In this document: positions 1-8,850 of the stretch, piece after piece
How the letters are laid out: the number at the start of each line of letters is the position of its first letter
Position numbering within the stretch: position 1 is the stretch's first letter
Origin: DASRSS01 sp963799045
GTDB taxonomy: Bacteria > Actinomycetota > Actinomycetes > Mycobacteriales > Jatrophihabitantaceae
Direction: 5' to 3'
DNA: 64,000 bases
Assembly (NCBI GenBank): GCA_963799045.1
Contig: CAWCVN010000006.1
Location: 1-64,000 of the forward strand
The notes under the pieces: generated by a model
Seen by the model: only the letters and a program-made list of their open reading frames with translations
What the model was told of the DNA's origin: nothing
Databases searched by the model: none
Program-made: the position numbers and the translations under genes

Positions 1-90
1 TGATGCGATGAAGGAGCGGGGCCTCGCTCCTCGTGGACTCACCGAGTAGAGCTCGGTGTGTTCGCGTCGGCACGACGAAGGAGGCCCCTT
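1..90 (+). ncRNA. Structured 5' leader of the IS110 transposase, candidate part of a bridge RNA
   Basis: Two stem-loops lie directly upstream of the transposase: GGAGCG/CGCTCC (13-18 with 25-30) and CACCGAG/CTCGGTG (40-46 with 52-58, loop TAGAG). IS110-group elements are known to encode a bridge RNA in the non-coding end before the recombinase gene. Only the 3' part of such an RNA would be in view, so guide loops cannot be assigned. Confidence 0.3.
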
Positions 91-1119
91 GTGAGCGAAC
101 AGTACGACGGCAAGCAGTACGTGGGAATGGACGTGCACCGGCGACGGTCGGTGCTGGTCCGGATGACCGAGTCCGGAGAACGGTTGGAGACGGTGCGCAT
201 CGTCAACGACCGGGACCGGCTCGCGGCGGTGATGGCCAGCGCCGGCGAGGCGCCCGAGGTGGTCCTCGAGGCGACCTACGGCTGGTACTGGGCCGCGGAC
301 GCGCTGGCCGAGCTCGGCGCCACGGTCCACTTGGCTCACCCCTTGGGGGTGAAGGCGTTCTCCTACCGGCGGGTGAAGAACGACGAACGCGACGCCGCTG
401 ACCTTGCTGATCTGCTGCGGATGGGGCGCCTGCCCGAGGCGTGGATCGCGCCGCCGGCGACCCGAGAGCTGCGTGAACTGGTGCGGCACCGGGCCAAGCT
501 GGTGCACCTGCGCTCCGGCCTGCGCTGCCAAGTCCACGCCGTGCTCGCCGGTCAGGGCGTCACGGTTCCGGTCAGCGACCTGTTCGGCGTCGGCGGCGGC
601 AAGCTGCTCAAAGCCGCCCCGTTGAGCCCGATGGCGCGCCAGCGGGTCGACTCGCTGCTGCGGCTGATCAACGCCTTCGACCTTGAGATCGATGCGGCCG
701 CCAAGACCACCGCCGCCCAGCTGACCGGCCACACCGGATACGCCGCGGTGCAGACCCTGCCCGGCATCGGCCCCATCCTCGGGGCAGTGTTCGTTGTCGA
801 GATCGGCGACGTGACCCGCTTCCCCGGCCCGACGCAGCTGGCCAGCTGGGCCGGGCTGACCCCGAAGCATCACGAGTCCGACACCACCGTGCATCGCGGC
901 CCGATCACCAAGCAGGGCAGCCGACTGGTCCGCTGGGCCGCCGTCGAGGCCGTGCAGCGCACCAACAACCGCACCCGCATCGGCGCCTACCGCGACCGCG
1001 TCGGTCAGCGCCGCGGACGCAACATCGGCGTGGTCGCCGCGGCCCGGGAACTGATCGAACTCGTCTACTACGCGCTGCGCGACGGCACCGTCCGCCGCAA
1101 CCTGTCCGCCTCGGCATGA
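91..1119 (+). CDS. IS110-family transposase (DEDD recombinase)
   Basis: This 342-residue protein is a normal-length IS110 transposase. The N-terminal RuvC-like DEDD domain shows D14 (GMDVH), E60 (VLEAT), D101 and D104 (RDAADLADLL). The C-terminal Transposase_20 domain has LPGIGPILG and ends in GPITKQGSRLVRWA, which carries the family's catalytic serine. I chose GTG at 91 because AAGGAGG lies at 78-84, six bases upstream; an in-frame GTG at 58 has no such site and falls in a hairpin. The frame is intact, so the protein may be active, with target choice set by a bridge RNA encoded in the flanks. Confidence 0.93.
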   Translation: MSEQYDGKQYVGMDVHRRRSVLVRMTESGERLETVRIVNDRDRLAAVMASAGEAPEVVLEATYGWYWAADALAELGATVHLAHPLGVKAFSYRRVKNDERDAADLADLLRMGRLPEAWIAPPATRELRELVRHRAKLVHLRSGLRCQVHAVLAGQGVTVPVSDLFGVGGGKLLKAAPLSPMARQRVDSLLRLINAFDLEIDAAAKTTAAQLTGHTGYAAVQTLPGIGPILGAVFVVEIGDVTRFPGPTQLASWAGLTPKHHESDTTVHRGPITKQGSRLVRWAAVEAVQRTNNRTRIGAYRDRVGQRRGRNIGVVAAARELIELVYYALRDGTVRRNLSASA

Positions 1120-1520
1120 GGCACCCGAGCAGCGGCCGGGCGCGGGTCGTGCTGTGTCTGACCCCCGCACCCGTCGGCGTGGTCGCTCCCGCTTGATTGA
1201 CCCCGTCCGGTCGCACCTGTCGCAGAACTCCATGCCGCCACGACGCGGCGAAGGAATGACCGACAGGCTCACCACCTGTCCCGAAGCCGGGAACCCGGCA
1301 CTGGAGTAGACGCCAACAACCCCGAAACACCCAGAGGACCTCAACGACGACCATGCCGTTCTCCGCCTGATCAACGATGCGCCGCACGGCGTCGACGTCC
1401 AGGGCCTACGGCCGCTACGCGGTCGGCCTCCGGCCGACCCTGGACCCCGACGCCTCATCGGCGCGCTCGAAAACCGGCGGACAACGACAAAAGAAAGATC
1501 GATGCGAGCCAAGGTAGGAC
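1120..1520. other. Non-coding 3' flank of the IS110 transposase
   Basis: About 400 bases hold no credible gene. An 8-bp perfect hairpin GGTCGGCC/GGCCGACC with a three-base loop lies at 1421-1439. The stretch is long for the 3' end of an IS110-group element and more like an IS1111-group element, where the guide RNA sits downstream of the transposase. It could equally include older flanking DNA. Base 1515 starts a TAG in the frame of the following Rhs gene. Confidence 0.4.
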
Positions 1521-4433
1521 TTGACCGGCCCCGCTCCTTCAGGAATGACACAGGTCACCCGCCCGGACCCGTCCGGAGCGACGGCGACCACGACGATCGT
1601 GTACGGGCTGCCGCTGTCCGGAACGGGCCTGCCCGATGTCACCGGCGCCACCGCTGCAAGCTGGGACGAGACCACCGACCTGCCGACCACCGGCACCGCG
1701 GTCTTCCCGCCCACCCATGTCCCGGCCGGCACCACGCCGGGCGCGGTGAGCAGCAGCGACTGGGCGTACGCCTCGATCAGCTACCTGGACGTCAACGGCC
1801 GCGACGTCAACGACGCGGGCTACCTCGACGGCGGATGGCAGGTCGGCACCAGCCAGTACGACCAGTACGGCAACACCGTCTGGTCGCTCACGCCCGGAAA
1901 CCGGGCGCAGGCCCTCGGCCCGACCGAGAACACCGACCCCTACGTGGCGGCGGTCAGCGGCTCGGCCGACCGGGCCGACCTGCTCGCCACCGTCGACACC
2001 TACAGCGCCGACGGCCTCGAACTGCTCGACGAACTCGGCCCCATGCACCCGGTCACCCTGGCCGACGGCAGCCAGGTCGACGCCCGCGCCCACAGCGTGA
2101 CCACCTACGACGAGGGCGCCCCGAACGGTGACCTCAACCCCGCGACCGGCGGGGCCTACATGCTGCCCACCACGGTCGTGACCAGCGCGCAGGGCGTCGA
2201 CGGCACCGAGTATCAGACGCTGACCAGCCACACCGGCTATGACCCGATCGACGGCGCCAGCAGCACCGGCGAGACCAGCGGCTGGACACTCGGCGTCCCC
2301 ACCACCAGTACCGACCCGGGCGGGCTGCAGACGCTCACCCGCTACAACAACATCGGGCAGGTCGTCGAACAACGGCTGCCGGGCGACGCGAACGGCACCG
2401 GCCCGCGCACCACCCTCATCACGTACTACACCGTCGGCGTCACCGGGTCCTGCGTCGACGTGGCCCAGGCCGGGCTGGTCTGCGCGTCCGCGCCGGCAGC
2501 GCAGCCGGCCACCGGCGACCTGCTGCCGGTCACGACCTACAGCTACGACCGGTACGACAACCCGGTCACCAAGACCGAGACCTACGGCAGCGGAAGTGCT
2601 CAGGTCGTGCGCACCACCAGCACCGGCTACGACCCGGCCGAACGGGTGGACAGCAGTTCGGTGGCCGTCAGTCCGGCCAGCGCCGGTGGCACGAGCCTGC
2701 CGACCGTCAGCTACGGCTACGACACCGGCACCGGTCTGCCGGTGACCAGCTCCACCACGACCGGCGGCACCACCACCACACTGACCACCGGCTACGACGA
2801 CCTCGGCCAGGCCACCAGCTACACCGACGCCACCGGCAGCACCTCCACCGCCAGCTACGACCTCGACGGGCGGCTCGCCTCCCTCGATGACGGCAAGGGC
2901 ACCACCAGCTACAGCTACGACCCGCACAGCGGCCTGCTCACCAGCGAGGACGTCGGCGTCACCGGGGCACCGTCGACGTTCACCGCCGGCTACGACGCCG
3001 CCGGGAACCTGGCCAGCGTGACCTACCCGAACGGGCTGGTCGCGGCGCGGGCCTACGACAACGCCGGGGAGTTGACCGATCTGGCCTACACGATGAACGG
3101 GACCGGGTGGCTGGAGTTCCAGCAGGACTTCAACGGTGCCGGTCAGGTCGCGGACCAGTCCAGCCCGATCTCGTCGCAGACGTTCAGCTACGACGGGTCC
3201 GACCGGCTGACCCAGGTGCAGGACACCACCGCCGATCCGGCGACCGGCAGCACTGTCTGCACCACCCGCCGCTACACCTTCAACACCGACTCGGACCGGA
3301 CGCTGCTGCAGTCCTACCCCGCGGCCGCCGACGGCACTTGCAGCACCGCAACGACCGCCACCGCGACGGGCTACACCTATGACCAGGCTGACCGGCTCAC
3401 CAGCGACACCGCCGGTGCCTACAGCTACGACCCGCTCGGTCGTGCGAGCGGCATGCCGGCCGGTGACGCGTCCGGGGTGGGCGCGCATGCCGGCATCACC
3501 GGGAATGTCACGGTCGGCTACTACGCCAACGACATGGTCGCCACCGAAGCCCAGGGCACGGGGTCGATGAGTTTCACCCTGGACCCGGATCAGAACCGGA
3601 TCGCCTCTTTCACCGATGCCGGCGTCACGACCGTGAACCACTACACCGGCGATGGGGACTCTCCGGCGTGGAGTAGCACGGGGACCGGGTGGACGCGGAA
3701 CCTGACCGGTATCGACGGCGCCCTGGCCGGGACCGTCGACCAGGCCGGCACCGTCACGCTCGAGCTTGCTGATCCGCACGGCGATGTCGTCGCGACGGCC
3801 GCGGACGATCCGAACGCGGCCGGGACGCTCAGCTACAGCGAGTCCACCGAGTACGGCGCGCCCCGCGACCCGGCCGGCGGGTACAGCAGCTACGGCTGGC
3901 TCGGCGGCAAACAACGCTCGAGCAACGACCTCGCCGGACTGTTGCTCATGGGCGTGCGCCTCTACAACCCCGACACCGGCCGATTCCTGAGCGTCGATCC
4001 CGTGCCCGGCGGCAACGCCAACCCCTACACCTACCCCAACGACCCCATCAACGCCTACGACCTCAACGGCCAATGCGGTCTGTGGGGGCACAACACGTGC
4101 TGGTCCGACCTTAAAGGCACTGTATCGCGCGGAATTCATTGGCTCGGCGCCGAACTCCGAAAGCATTGGCATGCGATCGTGATCGGCGCGATAATCATTG
4201 GGTCATTCATGATCGGTGCCGAGGTTGTAACGTTTGCAATCGAGGCCAGCGAAGTAGCCGCAGAAGCCTCGGAGGCCGGTGCGTCGATAAATCGCGCCCA
4301 GATCTTCTTGCGTACTGTCATGCGCACCGCACGAGCCACCGGAAGGCTGCATCGAGTCCTGCGGTATGGTGGACTCATATTCTCGTTCGGTGTGTCGCAA
4401 GAGCTCGATTCTGGACGCGTGCGTGGTGAATAG
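1521..4433 (+). CDS. Rhs/YD-repeat polymorphic toxin, N-terminally truncated
   Basis: The 970 residues are the C-terminal half of a secreted Rhs protein; complete family members are usually 1500-2500 residues. Many YD-type repeats occur (YSYDPHSGLL, TAGYDAAGNL, YTYDQADRL, YSYDPLGRA), and the hallmark end of the core, YNPDTGRFLSVDP, is followed by NPYTYPNDPINAYDLNG. A variable tip of about 120 residues begins near residue 852. It contains a hydrophobic helix (AIVIGAIIIGSFMIGAEVV) and its DNA is visibly lower in GC than the core, as expected for exchangeable toxin tips. The TTG at 1521 is just the first start after an in-frame stop; no signal peptide or upstream domains remain. Probably non-functional without its N-terminus. 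Tip activity is not recognisable; a membrane-acting toxin is an inference. Confidence 0.85.
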   Translation: MTGPAPSGMTQVTRPDPSGATATTTIVYGLPLSGTGLPDVTGATAASWDETTDLPTTGTAVFPPTHVPAGTTPGAVSSSDWAYASISYLDVNGRDVNDAGYLDGGWQVGTSQYDQYGNTVWSLTPGNRAQALGPTENTDPYVAAVSGSADRADLLATVDTYSADGLELLDELGPMHPVTLADGSQVDARAHSVTTYDEGAPNGDLNPATGGAYMLPTTVVTSAQGVDGTEYQTLTSHTGYDPIDGASSTGETSGWTLGVPTTSTDPGGLQTLTRYNNIGQVVEQRLPGDANGTGPRTTLITYYTVGVTGSCVDVAQAGLVCASAPAAQPATGDLLPVTTYSYDRYDNPVTKTETYGSGSAQVVRTTSTGYDPAERVDSSSVAVSPASAGGTSLPTVSYGYDTGTGLPVTSSTTTGGTTTTLTTGYDDLGQATSYTDATGSTSTASYDLDGRLASLDDGKGTTSYSYDPHSGLLTSEDVGVTGAPSTFTAGYDAAGNLASVTYPNGLVAARAYDNAGELTDLAYTMNGTGWLEFQQDFNGAGQVADQSSPISSQTFSYDGSDRLTQVQDTTADPATGSTVCTTRRYTFNTDSDRTLLQSYPAAADGTCSTATTATATGYTYDQADRLTSDTAGAYSYDPLGRASGMPAGDASGVGAHAGITGNVTVGYYANDMVATEAQGTGSMSFTLDPDQNRIASFTDAGVTTVNHYTGDGDSPAWSSTGTGWTRNLTGIDGALAGTVDQAGTVTLELADPHGDVVATAADDPNAAGTLSYSESTEYGAPRDPAGGYSSYGWLGGKQRSSNDLAGLLLMGVRLYNPDTGRFLSVDPVPGGNANPYTYPNDPINAYDLNGQCGLWGHNTCWSDLKGTVSRGIHWLGAELRKHWHAIVIGAIIIGSFMIGAEVVTFAIEASEVAAEASEAGASINRAQIFLRTVMRTARATGRLHRVLRYGGLIFSFGVSQELDSGRVRGE
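3321..3694 (+). repeat. Rhs core segment duplicated at 4843-5216 (copy 1)
   Basis: This 374-bp stretch within the Rhs core matches 4843-5216 in direct orientation with a constant offset of 1522 bases. I count seven mismatches and no gaps, about 98% identity. Confidence 0.92.
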
Positions 4434-4464
4434 GTCTGATGCTGTGACGACGAGCGGAACGTCA

Positions 4465-4815
4465 ATGGATCGACGGCCAATCCCGATTGGACGCCTTTGG
4501 CGCTGGGTAATAGCTGGCTCGATATTGGGTTGTGGAGTTCAACTGGCGTATGCCGGACTACACGACGGGGCGCCCTCGGCGTTTGGCATTATCATTGGGG
4601 CTTCCATCGCCTATGGAATCCTTAGATATGTGCGCACCAGGCCCATCTTTCTCGCTGCTAGCGTCATAAGCGGCATCGTCGTGGCGACAGCCCTCTGGGC
4701 ATTGCTGTCCCACCTCGCCTGGACACCCGTAGTCTCGCTGTCCGATTCCCTTCTGTGTCCGATCGCTGGATTCGCAGTAGGCATTCTTGACAAGTCATCG
4801 AACATCACGCGCTGA
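4465..4815 (+). CDS. Small membrane protein, candidate Rhs immunity protein
   Basis: The 117-residue product has four hydrophobic segments: around WVIAGSILGCG, AFGIIIGASIAYGIL, FLAASVISGIVVATALWALL and LLCPIAGFAVGIL. It starts 31 bases after the Rhs stop on the same strand and shares the low GC of the Rhs tip, the usual layout of a toxin tip and its cognate immunity gene. ATG 4465 has GAGCGGAA a few bases upstream; in-frame GTGs at 4423, 4426 and 4444 and an ATG at 4366 inside the Rhs gene are alternatives. No family is recognised. The immunity role is inferred from position and membrane character only. Confidence 0.6.
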   Translation: MDRRPIPIGRLWRWVIAGSILGCGVQLAYAGLHDGAPSAFGIIIGASIAYGILRYVRTRPIFLAASVISGIVVATALWALLSHLAWTPVVSLSDSLLCPIAGFAVGILDKSSNITR

Positions 4816-4842
4816 CCACGGTGAGGCCGATCAACACACTTG

Positions 4843-5216
4843 GCGGCCGGCGACGGCAGCTGCAGCACCGCAACGACCGCGGCCGCGACGGGCTACACCT
4901 ATGACCAGGCTGACCGGCTCACCAGCGACACCGCCGGTGCCTACAGCTACGACCTGCTCGGTCGTGCGAGCGGCATGCCGGCCGGTGACGCGTCCGGGGT
5001 GGGCGCGCATGCCGGCATCACCGGGAATGTCACGGTCGGCTACTACGCCAATGACATGGTCGCCACCGAAGCCCAGGGCACGGGGTCGATGAGTTTCACC
5101 CTGGACCCGGATCAGAACCGGATCGCCTCTTTCACCGATGCCGGCGTCACGACCGTGAACCACTACACCGGCGATGGGGACTCTCCGGCGTGGAGTAGCA
5201 CGGGGACCGGGTGGAC
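4843..5216 (+). pseudogene. Displaced Rhs core fragment (copy 2), truncated by an IS
   Basis: In-frame copy of bases 3321-3694 (YTYDQADRL, GITGNVTVGYY, TLDPDQNRIASF) with no start codon of its own. Silent toxin cassettes in Rhs loci typically consist of a displaced piece of core plus an alternative tip. Here the piece ends exactly where the IS1634-like element begins, and no further core or tip DNA is seen beyond that element. The alternative tip was therefore lost or moved. Confidence 0.88.
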
Positions 5217-5229
5217 CTGAGTTGGGTCA
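5216..5229 (+). repeat. Left terminal inverted repeat of the IS1634-like element
   Basis: CCTGAGTTGGGTCA, the exact reverse complement of 6973-6986. The first C is shared with the end of the Rhs core copy, so the true end may be base 5217. Confidence 0.88.
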
Positions 5230-5328
5230 CCGCCCGGTGGCGGTCGGGCGGGGATCCCCGTGTTTGCTGGGGTCCGGCCGGTTTTAGTGCTTGGTTCAGG
5301 CACTAATTCTGGTTCCTAGACTCGCGGT

Positions 5329-6966
5329 GTGGCGTGGATCCGGCGGGTGCGGACGGCGTCGGGATCGACGGCAGTGCAGATCGCGGAGTGGGCTGATGGT
5401 CGGCGCCGGATCGTGCGTCATGTCGGCTCGGCCCGCGACGAGGCCGAGCTCGGGCTGCTGATCGAGCAGGCCGAGCAGATGCTCGCCGACGAGCAGCCAG
5501 GGCGTTCTCGATCTCGGGCTCGTCCCGGCGACGCGCAAGGCCGTGATGCTCGCGCCGCCCGGGCCGGCAGCACTGTTCGGGCCCGAACCGGCGTCGCGGC
5601 CGCGGCAGGTCGTCGCGCGCCCGAGGGTGCTCAAGACGGTCTCGGCGGTGTTGTTCGACGCGCTGGCCGGCGTCTACTCGAGCCTCGGGTTCGACGCTGC
5701 TGGGCGATGAGGTGTTCCGGGATCTGGTGATCGCCCGGGTGGTCGAGCCGACCAGCCTGTCCGACGTCGACCGGGTCCTGGCCGAGCTGGGCCGCCGCTC
5801 GGTGAGCCTGTCCACCCGCAAACGCACGCTGCGCCGCTGCGCCGACCGCAAGTACCGCGACCAGCTGGCCGGGCTGTGCTTCACCCACGCCGCCACGTAC
5901 GGCGACATCTCCCTGGTGCTCTATGACGTGACGACGTTGTACTTCGAGGCCGACAACGAAGATCAGCTGCGCAAGGTCGGCTACTCCAAGGAACGCCGGG
6001 TCGATCCGCAGATCGTGGTCGGGCTGCTGGTCGACCGGGCCGGGTTCCCGTTGGAGATCGGCTGTTTCGAAGGGAACAAGGCGGAGAAGCACACGCTGCT
6101 GCCGATCATCGAGGCGTTCAAGGCCCGGCACGGCATCGAGCACCTGGTCGTGGTCGCCGACGCCGGGATGCTGTCCGCGGCCAACCTCACGGCACTGGAC
6201 AAGGCGGGCTACCGGTTCATCGTCGGCTCCCGCGTGTCGAAGGCGCCGATCGATCTGGAGTCGCATTTCCGCTGGCACGGTGACGCGTTCACCGACGGGC
6301 AGGTGATCGACACCGTGACCCCGAAGATCGGCGCGAACACCGACAACGACCCGCTCAAGCGGGCCGAACCGGTCTGGGACCGCGAGGCGCATCCGGCGTC
6401 GTGGCGGGCGATCTGGGCCTACTCCACCAAGCGGGCCGTGCGCGACAGCAAGACCCTCACCGCGCAGGAGAACCGCGCCCGCGCCGTCGTCGACGGCGAG
6501 AAGGCTGCCCGCAAACCCCGCTTCGTCAAGGCCTCCCGGACCGGGTTCTCGCTCGACGAGACCGCGCTCGCGCGGGCCAGATCGCCTGACCGGCCTGAAG
6601 GGCTACGTCACCAACATCGACGCCACCGTGATGCCCGCCGCCGAGGTGATCACCAGCTACCACGACCTCTGGCGCGTCGAGCAGTCCTTCCGCATGTCCA
6701 AGTCCGACCTCGCCGCCCGGCCGATGTTCGCCCGCACCCGCGACGCCATCGAAGCCCACCTGACCATCGTGTTCACCGCGCTCGCCGTCTCCCGCGCCGT
6801 GCAGGACCGCACCGGACTCTCCCTGCGCCGCGTCCTGCGAACGCTCAAGCCGCTGCGCTCAGCGGTGATCGAGATCAACGGCGTCACCCAGACCATCCCG
6901 CCAGCCCTCGAACCAGCCGACACAGCGATCCTCGACGCCCTGCGCGGCCCCCAACTCAGGCACTAA
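5329..6966 (+). pseudogene. IS1634-family transposase, three frameshifts
   Basis: Together the frames give a full IS1634/IS4-type DDE transposase of about 545 residues. It begins MAWIRRVRTASG at the GTG of 5329, continues through DVTTLYFEA, GYSKERRVDPQIVVGL (first catalytic Asp region), VVADAGMLSA and KRAVRDSKTL, and ends YHDLWRVEQSFRMSKSDL (C-terminal Glu region). The frame changes near 5497 (before GVLDLGLVPATRKA), near 5700 (before LLGDEVFRDL) and near 6585 (before LTGLKGYVTN). No single frame gives a working enzyme. Either the copy is dead or the sequence holds single-base errors. Confidence 0.9.
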
Positions 6967-6972
6967 GCCAAA

Positions 6973-6986
6973 TGACCCAACTCAGG
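6973..6986 (+). repeat. Right terminal inverted repeat of the IS1634-like element
   Basis: TGACCCAACTCAGG, perfect complement of the left end, seven bases after the transposase stop. Confidence 0.88.
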
Positions 6987-7396
6987 CGCGAGCATACATT
7001 TTTGCTCAGCGGGCCGCGCCAATGCTTGGGCTTGACGCAGACCTGCAGCGACCCGCGGCAGCCAGTCCTGCGCGTCCGACTGACGCGCACCCGCCGACGG
7101 TACGGGTCCGCCTGGTCACGCCGATGCTGGTTGTGTCGTGCATGGTGGTGGGGCTGCTGGCTCCGCTGTTTGCACATGTGGCGCTGTAGTCGATCCGCCG
7201 TTGCATCTCTTCAGCTTCGAGTCGTCGAATATCGCACATCGACCTGTAGCGACCGCCGATCACGACGGGAGCGCGATCTCGCCACTCAGGTTCACAGGGA
7301 CCTGAGGACAGCAGACGGGGTGGACTTCGTGGCTGCGGGATATGCGCGGGACTGATCATGGTCCGAATGCTGATGAGTTGCCTGTAGCCCAGCAAA
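6987..7396. other. Intergenic DNA without recognisable content
   Basis: About 410 bases between the IS end and the tRNA-Tyr segment. I see no gene with a plausible start and codon pattern, and no similarity to the Rhs core, although the rest of the interrupted Rhs copy would be expected here if the IS had simply inserted. Confidence 0.5.
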
Positions 7397-7480
7397 TCCG
7401 GGAGTCTCAGCATCAAGGCTCGGTGGTCTGTAAAACCGCCGGCTCAGCCTACGTTGGTTCGAACCCAACACCCGCCACCA
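7397..7480 (+). tRNA. tRNA-Tyr(GTA), 3' portion conserved, 5' portion aberrant (att-like)
   Basis: From 7423 onward the tRNA is clear: anticodon stem GTGGT/ACCGC, loop CTGTAAA with anticodon GTA at 7430-7432, a long class II variable arm, T-arm GTTGG-TTCGAAC-CCAAC, acceptor strand ACCCGCC, discriminator A and an encoded CCA ending at 7480. The expected 5' acceptor GGCGGGT and a normal D-arm are absent; the bases at 7397-7403 pair at only four of seven positions. It is followed by a strong hairpin and then by excisionase-like and integrase genes. This is what an element integrated at the 3' end of a tRNA gene leaves at its junction, so it is more likely an attachment site than a working tRNA. 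Confidence 0.65.
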
Positions 7481-7484
7481 CCCT

Positions 7485-7513
7485 CGAGAGGTCCCGGATT
7501 CCGGGGCCTCTCG
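7485..7513 (+). terminator. Hairpin terminator after the tRNA-Tyr segment
   Basis: CGAGAGG (7485-7491) pairs with CCTCTCG (7507-7513) and CCCGG with CCGGG inside, giving a 12-bp stem with two facing unpaired bases and a three-base loop. There is no clear T-run, as is common in high-GC actinobacteria. Confidence 0.65.
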
Positions 7514-7752
7514 CCGTATTTCCGGGCCTGTAGGTGCCTTGGCTCGCGGTGCCGCCGGATGCCGCGACACGCCGTGGAATGCCGCCGCAGGTCGGATCTC
7601 GCGGGAAAATCGCGGGATGGAAGTCGATCTTCAAGCTCTCGGTAAGCGGCTCCGACGCCGGTCGTCGGTTGCTGTGCCGTGGTTTCCCCGACGCGTGCGC
7701 CTTAGGGCATGACGATCAGTGATCTGCTTCCCCTGGTGTCGTGGGGTTCGCG

Positions 7753-7950
7753 ATGACCGCCCGGCATGACGAGTTGTTGACCGTGCCGCAGCTGCTGGAG
7801 GAGCTGGGCGGGGTGTCGCGGCGGACGTTCTTCCGCTGGCGCGAGCTGGGCCGGGCGCCGCGTTGTGTGAAGCTGCCCAACGGGGAGTTGCGGGTGTGGC
7901 GCAGCGAGCTGATGTCCTGGCTGCGGGAGCGGATGGAGCCCGCGGCGTGA
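7753..7950 (+). CDS. Excisionase-like helix-turn-helix protein
   Basis: The 65-residue protein is one winged helix-turn-helix of the MerR/excisionase type: LLTVPQLLEELGGVSRRTFF then RWRELGRAPRCVKL and a wing GELRVWRSELMSWL. Proteins of this kind direct the matching integrase toward excision. The stop overlaps the integrase GTG by four bases (GTGA), so the two are translationally coupled. ATG 7753 is preferred to GTG 7741. The 240 bases upstream hold a direct repeat TCGCGGGA at 7599-7606 and 7610-7617, spaced one helical turn, which could be a binding site. Confidence 0.8.
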   Translation: MTARHDELLTVPQLLEELGGVSRRTFFRWRELGRAPRCVKLPNGELRVWRSELMSWLRERMEPAA

Positions 7951-8850
7951 GCGGCGCGACCTCGGACGTCCGCTTCTGGGAGGTCAGGCGCGCACGGACC
8001 ACCAAGGTCCAGGCATGGGAGGTCCGGTGGGTCGTCGGTGGCCGCCCCCGTTCACGCAGCCGTCGCACCAAGGCGCTGGCGGAGGCGTTCCTGGGCGAAC
8101 TGCGAGCCGCCGCGCGGCGGGGGGAGTCGTTCGACGTCGCGACCGGGTTGCCGGCATCGATGATCCCGCAGCCACTAGTGACGAGCTGGCTGGAGTTCGT
8201 CCAGGACTACGTGGACATGAAGTGGCCGCACGCGGCGGCGAAGACCCGCGATTCGCTGACCGATGCGTTGGCGACGGCGACCGCGGCGCTGGTCGACGAG
8301 TCTGACCAGACGCCGGATCCGCTGGTGCTGCGGGCGGCGCTGCGCCAGTACCTGCTTCCGTCGACCGCGCGGGATCTGCCGAGACCCAGGGAAATAGAGG
8401 CTGCTGTGGGCTGGCTGGCGCGGCATTCGGTGCCGGTGTCGGAGCTGTCCAGCGCCCGGCAGCTGCGCCGCGCCCTGGATGCGCTCACCCGCACTCTGGA
8501 CGGCGCGTCCGCGGCGCCGACGACGGTGAACCGGAAGCGGGCGGTGTTGCACAACGCGCTGCAGTACGCGGTCGAGCTCGAGCTGCTGCTGGCGAACAAC
8601 CTCGGCCGGGTCGGCTGGCGGGCGCCGAAGGTCGCCGATGTGGTCGACCGGCGGGTGGTGATCAACCCGCGGCAGGCCGAGGAGCTGCTCACGGCGATCA
8701 CCTAGGTCGGGCCGGTCGACCGCGGCGGTCATCTGCGCGGGTTCTTCGCCTGCCTCTACTACGCCGGGCTGCGGCCAGCGGAAGCGCAGGTGCTGCGCGT
8801 GACGGACTGCGACCTTCCCGCGCACGGATGGGGGAGATGGTGCCGAGGTC
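7947..8850 (+). pseudogene. Tyrosine recombinase (phage-type integrase), stop codon and truncated
   Basis: The N-terminal 252 residues include an arm-binding-like segment (VQAWEVRWVVGG), a core-binding SAM-like domain (residues 70-200) and the entry to the catalytic domain (NRKRAVLHNALQYAVEL). A TAG at 8703-8705 ends the frame. The same frame then continues as LRGFFACLYYAGLRPAEAQ, where the Arg is the first catalytic residue of the family. Homology fades by about 8850, before the HxxR and Tyr motifs. The gene is dead both by a nonsense change and by loss of its 3' end. Neighbouring tRNA-Tyr 3' DNA marks the site where the element integrated. Confidence 0.87.

Larger units (their letters stand above)
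1..1514 (+). mobile_element. IS110-family insertion sequence (left end outside the window)
   Basis: The element is defined by its DEDD transposase at 91-1119 with structured non-coding DNA on both sides. The left boundary lies at or before base 1. The right boundary is inferred: an in-frame TAG at 1515-1517 precedes the first Rhs-like codons at about 1521, so the element or its debris ends close to there. IS110 elements lack long terminal inverted repeats and classical target duplications, so the ends cannot be read directly. Its arrival would explain why the downstream Rhs gene has no N-terminal half. Confidence 0.5.
5216..6986 (+). mobile_element. IS1634-like insertion sequence (degenerate)
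   Basis: Perfect 14-bp terminal inverted repeats, CCTGAGTTGGGTCA at 5216-5229 and its complement at 6973-6986, bound 1771 bp that contain one transposase region. Size and transposase match the IS1634 group. No target duplication is visible between the flanks (GGTGGA on the left, CGCGAG on the right), so the flanks were probably rearranged after insertion. Confidence 0.88.

Noticed and set aside
1539..4172. 877-residue open frame on the minus strand inside the Rhs gene
   Set aside because: Val/Gly/Arg-rich composition without motifs; it is the antisense shadow of a high-GC gene.
7397..7480. Complete functional tRNA-Tyr
   Set aside because: Acceptor 5' strand pairs at only four of seven positions and no proper D-arm is present.
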